Shown here piece after piece: positions 40,637 to 45,377 of a stretch of 45,377 nucleotides of DNA. Origin of the DNA: Marinimicrococcus flavescens (lineage in GTDB: Bacteria > Pseudomonadota > Alphaproteobacteria > Geminicoccales > Geminicoccaceae); the NCBI GenBank assembly GCA_029211145.1, contig JARGEQ010000083.1:1-45377 (forward strand), in the 5' to 3' direction. Numbering within the stretch: position 1 is the stretch's first letter; every line of letters starts with the position of its first letter. Both the position numbers and the translations under genes were made by a program. Below the pieces are notes generated by a model. It ran no database searches. It was not told where the DNA came from and was given only the letters and a program-made list of their open reading frames with translations.

Positions 40637-42235
40637 ATGCGGGCGTTTCCGCGGATATGGACGTTGGCTGGTATCATGATGCGGGCCATGCCCGCGCTGG
40701 GAGCTGACGAGGGCGCGTGGGATCTGAGGTGTCATCATCAGAGTCAGGCGTGCTGGACGATGCGCGATGGCCGGATTGGCGAGGCGGATTATCAGCTGAC
40801 GATAAGCCTCCAGCACGGCTTTCAGGGCATCACCGTCCGCTTCCAGGGCGCCGTCGTGCCAGCGGCCGCCAGCCGTTCAAGCCCGGTTCAGGGCCAGCCG
40901 TGGCTCCGTGCCGATGGCTGGCGGCTCGTACCACTCGAGGTGCAAGGCGGAGGAGGCAAGCTGAGCTTCACCCTTCGCTATGAGGATCTTGTCTTCCTGG
41001 CGGAGTCGAAGGAGCTGGAATTCGGGTTCGGGACAGCGGGCCACGCTGTTTCCCTTGAAGGTTCGAAGCGGGCCATCATTACCCTGATGCGCGTATATGG
41101 AAGCTCCTTTGTCTGGCCCCCGGCGACGGACTCGATCGGTGCATATGCGAGCGTGACGAAGTGCCAGCCCGAAACACGCTGTGACCGAGCCTCTTCCGGG
41201 GCGGGCCTGGCTGTCGCCTCGGGTGTGCCGGAGCCGAGGAGCCAGACAGCTTCTGTTCCACCTCCCCGACCGCTGGAACTGCGGGCGCCTGTCGTTGCGC
41301 CGCTGGCAAATGCCGACATGCATGGAGAGGAGCGTGCCGTCGCGCCGCCGGGCCCGGAGGAAGAGGCAGCATTGGTGTCCCCAGGTATCGATAGTCGGCC
41401 GATAGTGGCGAGTGGGTCCCGGGCAGTGGCGGTCAGCGTAGATCTCATCAAACCGACAGCAGAGGTCGAGCCGCGAGCTCCCACGGCCGAACTGCCCGCA
41501 GTCGCTCCGGCTGTCTCGACAGAGGTCACCTCCCCCGCACAACAGATGCTCTCAGCGTTCACGTCCAGCGCACATGCGCAAGAATTCCTCATCGCGGCCA
41601 CTCCACGGGACGCGGAATATCCTTCATCGAGTGGTCAGCTTCATGAGGTTTCTGCCATTGTGCAGTCAAGTCATGAGCAGCCATATCCCAATCTGACGTT
41701 CTTCAGCTACGACCATGCGCCGCGGTCCCTGCTGGCCAGCCTGGGTCGGCTGCTGACCATCCGCCCTCCTGTGCTGATCGGGATCAGTGGGCCCATCCTC
41801 GACGAAGACGTCGATCTGCCGCTTCTCGAGCAGCTCGCGGCACATCACGAAAGTATCGTGGTCGTGCGTGGGTCTGAAGCAGGACTTGGCGTCTACATAG
41901 GAGAGCATCGGGTACTGACGTCACTTTCGTTGTTGAAAGCCAACGGATATGCCGATGTTTACAGCAATGGCATGAAATATGATGGGATGTGGGTCGCGTC
42001 CGTCCTGGACAGTTCGCTGGCAGTTCTTGATGTTCGGGCGGAAGGAACTTCCGTGGAATTTTCCAAGAGTCGCGCTCCTATTTCATTGCTGAACAAGATT
42101 TATGCGTCTGCCCTTCCGTCGGGATCCCCGATAATTCTTGACGGAAAGCTTGCGGGGATCTTCCATCGATCGGGGAGAAGCAGGAATTTCATTGAGGCGA
42201 TCGAGATTCATCGCTTCATGGCGAGGGAGAGATGA
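40637..42235 (+). CDS. Exported protein with IalB-like N-terminus and degenerate trypsin-like domain
   Basis: With the ATG at 40637 the N-terminus MRAFPRIWTLAGIMMRAMPA plus LGA reads as a signal peptide. The next 120 residues (WDLRCHHQSQACWTMRD, LQHGFQGITVRFQGAVVP) faintly resemble the IalB family. A long Pro/Ala/Glu-rich linker (about 190-330) leads to a C-terminal region whose order fits a trypsin/HtrA-like fold: GLGVYIGEHRVLTSLSLL, SSLAVLDV, SGSPIILDGKLAGIFHR. Compared with active enzymes the His of TNAHV is replaced (TSLSL). The Ser position is kept (SGSP), and the Asp is shifted. I infer a pseudo-protease or binding protein in the periplasm or surface. Confidence 0.55.
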   Translation: MRAFPRIWTLAGIMMRAMPALGADEGAWDLRCHHQSQACWTMRDGRIGEADYQLTISLQHGFQGITVRFQGAVVPAAASRSSPVQGQPWLRADGWRLVPLEVQGGGGKLSFTLRYEDLVFLAESKELEFGFGTAGHAVSLEGSKRAIITLMRVYGSSFVWPPATDSIGAYASVTKCQPETRCDRASSGAGLAVASGVPEPRSQTASVPPPRPLELRAPVVAPLANADMHGEERAVAPPGPEEEAALVSPGIDSRPIVASGSRAVAVSVDLIKPTAEVEPRAPTAELPAVAPAVSTEVTSPAQQMLSAFTSSAHAQEFLIAATPRDAEYPSSSGQLHEVSAIVQSSHEQPYPNLTFFSYDHAPRSLLASLGRLLTIRPPVLIGISGPILDEDVDLPLLEQLAAHHESIVVVRGSEAGLGVYIGEHRVLTSLSLLKANGYADVYSNGMKYDGMWVASVLDSSLAVLDVRAEGTSVEFSKSRAPISLLNKIYASALPSGSPIILDGKLAGIFHRSGRSRNFIEAIEIHRFMARER

Positions 42236-42688
42236 TCGCGTGGATATCCACGCTGGATATTCGGTCTTTTTCGTCGATCGTTCTGCCCTTTCGCCCGGTT
42301 GCGCTGGCCCACAGCGCCTTGCAGAAGTGTGGCCTGCGCCGGCTCTCCGGCCGATCAAGCGTTGGACAGCCCATCTTCGTCCTGCGTCGCTGCCGATGCC
42401 CCCCCCCCCCCCCCGCAGCGTAGGGCCGCCTTCGCTGTGGCGCAGCGGCGCATGCGGCTTCTTCAAGGGCCAGCGGACGCGGCGGCTGGTGCGTGACATT
42501 CGCGCCTCCCACATCGCCTCAGCGACCATGTCGGAATCAGGAACCAGAGCACCCGCCCGCGCCCGAACTCGGGTGACGTTGGCCCCCCACGCCCGCTCGG
42601 CATCATGAGCCGCCTTGACAACGTGCCTCCAGACGTCGCCATGCGGCTCATCGACCCGGCCTCCGGCGGCCGGCAGCAGCATGCGCAA
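42083..42688 (-). CDS. Uncharacterised open frame crossed by the poly-C tract (doubtful)
   Basis: The minus-strand frame (201 codons) has good GC3 bias in its first 90 codons (PHGDVWRHVVKAAHDAERAW, then DMVAEAMWEARMSRTSRR). After the tract of five glycine codons it turns into low-complexity Arg/Gly sequence, so the real gene may be only the first half, or frameshifted at the tract. No family was recognised. An alternative plus-strand reading exists, as noted for the tract. Confidence 0.3.
   Translation of the reverse strand: MRMLLPAAGGRVDEPHGDVWRHVVKAAHDAERAWGANVTRVRARAGALVPDSDMVAEAMWEARMSRTSRRVRWPLKKPHAPLRHSEGGPTLRGGGGGIGSDAGRRWAVQRLIGRRAGAGHTSARRCGPAQPGERAERSTKKTEYPAWISTRSSLPRHEAMNLDRLNEIPASPRSMEDPRKLSVKNYRGSRRKGRRINLVQQ
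42399..42414. repeat. 16-base poly-C tract
   Basis: Sixteen consecutive C residues. Such tracts can change length by slipped-strand mispairing. Frames that cross it switch: a frame starting at the ATGA overlap at 42232 hits a stop at 42423, whereas changing the tract by two bases would open it to 42608. A long minus-strand frame also crosses it. A sequencing or assembly error is possible. Confidence 0.8.
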
Positions 42689-42833
42689 TGGCCGTTACGG
42701 TGCGGAGGAGTGGGAGGGCCAGATCAGGCGGGGCGACGGGAGACTCGTCATCCAGGCGCCGCTTGGCGGCGCGCTCCTCGTCGAGGGCCGCCAGGGGATG
42801 CACGTGTACTTCGGGGTGCGGGCAGTGCTGTAG
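42681..42833 (+). CDS. Very small protein, hypothetical
   Basis: A 50-codon frame (MRNGRYGAEEWEGQIRRGDG, then LVIQAPLGGALLVEGRQG and a hydrophobic end) with coding-like third positions. It overlaps other frames and has no recognisable relative. No clear ribosome-binding site; upstream in-frame starts exist. Confidence 0.3.
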   Translation: MRNGRYGAEEWEGQIRRGDGRLVIQAPLGGALLVEGRQGMHVYFGVRAVL

Positions 42834-42992
42834 GCCGATATGGTACACCTGAATGGTAACGCGCCTTGCGAAAAGGTCAGCCACGGCGGGCGTGGCGGAT
42901 CGCCGACATCCAGCAGGTTCATCCTGGGGCCCGGATCCGACATCCTGCCGCCGAAGGCGGCCGGATGTCTTGATGAGCTTGGGTAGGAGAGT

Positions 42993-43358
42993 GTGCTGAC
43001 TGCTCCGAAGAGCATGAATCCAGATGTGCGCCTTGCCGAGAGCAGCCCTTTCGCGAGAGCCGTGATGGAACTGGACATGCTGCTGACCTGCAAGGTCGAG
43101 GGCCACGTTCGGGAGACGTTGATGGCACAGCTGGAGATCGCCTCCTCTCCTCGAATGCTCATCCCTGCTTCCCGCGGGTACTACCTTTCTGACTACGGCT
43201 TCTCGCGGATCGCCCGGAATGGATCGCGCGGGACACTGCAGGTCTCCGAGCGCGCGAGCGAGGACGTGAAGGTTCGTGCCCAGGAGCAACCGGGACGTCG
43301 CGCGGAGGCTTGGGAGCAGATCGAGCACATGCTCCGCTGCCCAATCGAGGACACTTGA
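42993..43358 (+). CDS. Hypothetical protein
   Basis: From a GTG preceded by TAGGAGA, the 121-residue product has FARAVMELDMLLTCKVEGHV, SSPRMLIPASRGYYLSDYGF and a helical, acidic end. I recognise no domain. The coding bias is good and the ribosome-binding site favours this start over an ATG seven codons later. Its TGA overlaps a TTG that could start a further frame. Confidence 0.5.
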   Translation: MLTAPKSMNPDVRLAESSPFARAVMELDMLLTCKVEGHVRETLMAQLEIASSPRMLIPASRGYYLSDYGFSRIARNGSRGTLQVSERASEDVKVRAQEQPGRRAEAWEQIEHMLRCPIEDT

Positions 43359-43651
43359 AGGCGCGCCGTCCCCTGCTCGAAAGCGTCTACTCGCCGCCTT
43401 CGGCGGCATCGTCCTCATTGAGGCCGGCGCACGAGGCGCCGGTCACGGAAGGCGTTCGGGAGCTACGGCTCGCAGGCAGAATCGATGCGCAGCACGGGCC
43501 GCCCGCGCCTGTCGACGCCAGCCATGGCGCCATGCTCGAGCAGGCGTTGCAGCAGCTGTCGGAGGACATCAGCATGCTCGAGCTCGATGGTCACCGGGGT
43601 AAGTACCTGGCTCGCACCCATGATCATGAGGTCTCGAGTGCCGGTCTTCCT
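43359..43651. other. Gap with a weak plus-strand frame
   Basis: A frame that could start at TTG 43355, overlapping the preceding stop, gives a helical stretch (HGAMLEQALQQLSEDISMLE) and then runs into the antisense of the secreted-protein gene. Only its first 100 codons look plausible. It may be a decayed gene whose end has been replaced. Confidence 0.3.
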
Positions 43652-45019
43652 TCAGGTGCACTCCGCGACCTCGCTTCTCAGCGTCGCGACGCTGAACGCC
43701 AGCGGCAGCAGCACGTCGGTGCGGGCGCGGCCCGGCGCCTCCTTGGTATCGTCCCAGCCGTGCCACGAGCCGCCGCTGTTGGTGCTGAACTCGGCGCGGC
43801 CGTCTGTCCAGGCGTTACGGCTGGTGGCACCGTGCCAGCGGGGATCGCCGAGCTGCACGGCGTGTATGTGGTAGGAGCCGTAGTCGGTGCTGAGCCTGAC
43901 CTCGTAGGGCTCGCTGGGCTTCAGCGTGAGCGGCTTGTCGAACTTGCGGTAGACCCAGGTGGCCGGCGGGTTGCCAGGCTGGTCCGGATAGTCCAGGCGG
44001 TTGGGTGTCTGCGCCACCTCGCTGGCCTTGATCCGCAGGTCGGCCAGCATGGCGCCGCCGGTCTGCATCACGTGGATGATGAGGTCGCCCGGCGAGCCGG
44101 ACTTGTACCAGGTGCGGACCCACAGCCCGTCGACGGTGCGTCCCTGGCCGTCCATCGTGAAGCGCTGGCGGATCATCGTGCCGCCGCCATAGGTCTTCTG
44201 GAAGCCGCTCGAGCTGAACACCATGGGACAGCCGGTGGTGACGCCGTCCTTGTGGTACAGCTGGATGAAGCCGCCGTGCGTTGCGTGCAGCTTCCAGCCC
44301 GCGCCGCTGCCGCGGTGGATCGTGCAGTCGTCACCCTCGTAGGGGCCACCGCGCTTCTTGCCGGCGGGGATCGGCGAGTAGGCGTAGTGGAAGTTTACCG
44401 TGACGTAGCCGGTCGAGCCGACCTGGTACCAGACGACGTGGTAGGCCTTCCCCTGGCTCAGTTTGACCGGCTGCCTGAAGCTCCACTGGGGGAAGAAGCC
44501 CTGGCTGGTCATCGAGCCGCGACCGCCGTTGACCTCGGTCTCGCCCAGCACCTGGCCGCTCGGCTTGCCGTCGCGGTCGCCCTCGATCTTGATGACCACC
44601 CGGCCGCCGTCACCCTCGCTATAGCCACTCCCGTAGCGGTTGTGCCAGCGGATCGCGGAAAGCTCGCCGTTGTGCTCGGCTATGATCCGCTTGGCCACGG
44701 GCGACCCATTGTAGAAGCCGACGTCGTAGACAGTGTCGCACATGTAGGGGTTGCCATAGAACCGGCCGCCGAAGGGCAAGTCGCTGCCAGTGCTGACCGG
44801 CGCGGTGTTGCCGCTGTCGGGGGCCGGGCTGGGGGCCGGCTCGGGAGCGCCGGTGCCGGCATCCCGGTCGCGGCGATAGGCGCCACAGCCGGTGGCGCCG
44901 TCCGCCGCGCTCACATACTCGTGGCAGGCATAGGCTCGCGGGACCATCGGGGCTGCAATCCACGCCCCAAGGTGCAAGGCCCGCAAGAGTACCTGACGAC
45001 GGAACAGATAGGCGTTCAT
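43652..45019 (-). CDS. Large secreted protein of unknown function
   Basis: The product of 455 aa has an N-terminal export signal (FRRQVLLRALHLGAWIAAPM, cleavage likely after AYA). A Pro-rich linker (TGAPEPAPSPAPDSG) follows, then about 370 residues rich in Gly, Tyr and Trp in alternating strands (FYGNPYMCDTVYDVGFYNG, YHVVWYQVGSTGYVTV, VYRKFDKPLTLKPSEPYEVRL), most like a set of beta-sandwich modules. I recognise no catalytic motif. It could be a carbohydrate-binding or surface protein. A GGGGAG stretch lies 13 bases before the ATG. The gene is oriented the same way as the secretion-ATPase fragment on its right. Confidence 0.75.
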   Translation of the reverse strand: MNAYLFRRQVLLRALHLGAWIAAPMVPRAYACHEYVSAADGATGCGAYRRDRDAGTGAPEPAPSPAPDSGNTAPVSTGSDLPFGGRFYGNPYMCDTVYDVGFYNGSPVAKRIIAEHNGELSAIRWHNRYGSGYSEGDGGRVVIKIEGDRDGKPSGQVLGETEVNGGRGSMTSQGFFPQWSFRQPVKLSQGKAYHVVWYQVGSTGYVTVNFHYAYSPIPAGKKRGGPYEGDDCTIHRGSGAGWKLHATHGGFIQLYHKDGVTTGCPMVFSSSGFQKTYGGGTMIRQRFTMDGQGRTVDGLWVRTWYKSGSPGDLIIHVMQTGGAMLADLRIKASEVAQTPNRLDYPDQPGNPPATWVYRKFDKPLTLKPSEPYEVRLSTDYGSYHIHAVQLGDPRWHGATSRNAWTDGRAEFSTNSGGSWHGWDDTKEAPGRARTDVLLPLAFSVATLRSEVAECT

Positions 45020-45208
45020 CCGGAGCAGGCTCCCCGCTGGCCACCGTCGTGCCGTGGCTGACCTGCCACGATGGTGATAACACTGGCGAGATGGGCGCGA
45101 GGCGGAGAGGCCGCCGAACTGCAGCGATGTCGGCTATGAGAGCCGTCTTGAACTCGCGCAGGTTTCGCCTATTTGTGCATGTCTGCGTAGGTTGAGTCAA
45201 CCTGGACG

Positions 45209-45376
45209 CTATATCGCAGTGGCGTGCGGCTTCAGGAGACGCAGACGCCCGCTGGGGGCAGGTGCAGTGGCCGACTCCGCTGCACTCCGGGCGATTTCCT
45301 GCCAGTCCTCCGTCACGCGACGGACTTCCTCAAGCGTGGTCTCGCCGGCCAGCGCCTTGCCGAGCCCGTCCACGAA
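45209..45376 (-). CDS. C-terminal end of a GspE/PilB-type secretion ATPase (partial)
   Basis: The last 55 codons of a minus-strand gene cut by the window edge. DGLGKALAGETTLEEVRRVT matches the closing segment of type II secretion and type IV pilus ATPases (usually DGLRKVLAGxTTLEEVLRVT). A short Ala/Pro tail ends in a TAG. If correct, a type II secretion or pilus locus continues to the right of the window. Confidence 0.6.
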   Translation of the reverse strand, partial: FVDGLGKALAGETTLEEVRRVTEDWQEIARSAAESATAPAPSGRLRLLKPHATAI

Positions 45377-45377
45377 C

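Noticed and set aside
43359..45061. A plus-strand frame of over 500 codons opposite the secreted protein
   Set aside because: Most of it is an antisense shadow. The minus-strand frame has a signal peptide and a plausible fold. Only its first part before 43652 is left open as a possible decayed gene.

Overview
The window looks like chromosome from a high-GC alphaproteobacterium. Codon third positions are strongly G/C, solute import is by ABC systems with LysR regulators, and there is a heterotetrameric sarcosine-oxidase-type operon, a PrtD/PrtE-type type I secretion pair and IS5-family insertion sequences. The species cannot be named from sequence reading alone. Three decayed copies of one IS5-family element (2-54, 21951-22772, 38000-38795), an unrelated IS5-like remnant (30028-30617) and several pseudogenes mark it as a rearranged accessory region.

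Region 1 (about 130-14809) is a catabolic locus for a small nitrogenous, probably N-methylated, compound. It holds a complete polar amino-acid-type ABC importer (871-4367: permease, binding protein, permease, ATPase), a GcvA-like LysR regulator, an M29/NicX-like metalloenzyme, a second LysR regulator divergent from soxB-soxD-soxA-soxG, an AhpD-like protein, a RidA-family protein, and a convergent VanA-type Rieske oxygenase. A logical reading is import, oxidative N-demethylation by the Rieske enzyme and the Sox complex (formaldehyde captured on tetrahydrofolate by the SoxA C-terminal domain), then clean-up of reactive imines by RidA. The substrate is not known.

Region 2 (about 15020-29801) appears to be a phosphorus-acquisition unit. 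A 2007-residue RTX protein begins with a calcineurin-like metallophosphoesterase domain and ends with calcium-binding nonapeptide repeats and a type I secretion tail. Its probable exporter (ABC protein plus HlyD-type adaptor) lies in the same operon as phnC-phnD-phnE, joined by ATGA start/stop overlaps. Pho-box-like sites precede both phnC and the RTX gene. A decayed DUF1045 phosphonate-operon protein lies just downstream of the RTX gene. The suggested scheme is that PhoB switches on secretion of an extracellular phosphoesterase together with uptake of phosphonate or a released phosphorus compound. This is the most interesting system in the window.

Region 3 (30028-31852) holds an internally deleted transposase, a methyltransferase tail, a GNAT acetyltransferase and a minus-strand terminator that fits the end of a tRNA gene.

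Region 4 (31877 to at least about 43 kb) reads as an integrative element. It has a probable tRNA-Ser 3'-end attachment site, a P4-type integrase, an AlpA-like regulator, a second small HTH-like protein, a primase-polymerase/helicase gene split in two by about 245 bp, a 30-bp near-perfect palindrome, small unknown genes, an IS copy inserted on a stop codon, radC, a receiver-like protein, a secreted pseudo-protease and a 16-C homopolymer. The far attachment site is not visible. The right edge has a large secreted protein and the last 55 codons of a probable GspE/PilB-type secretion ATPase.
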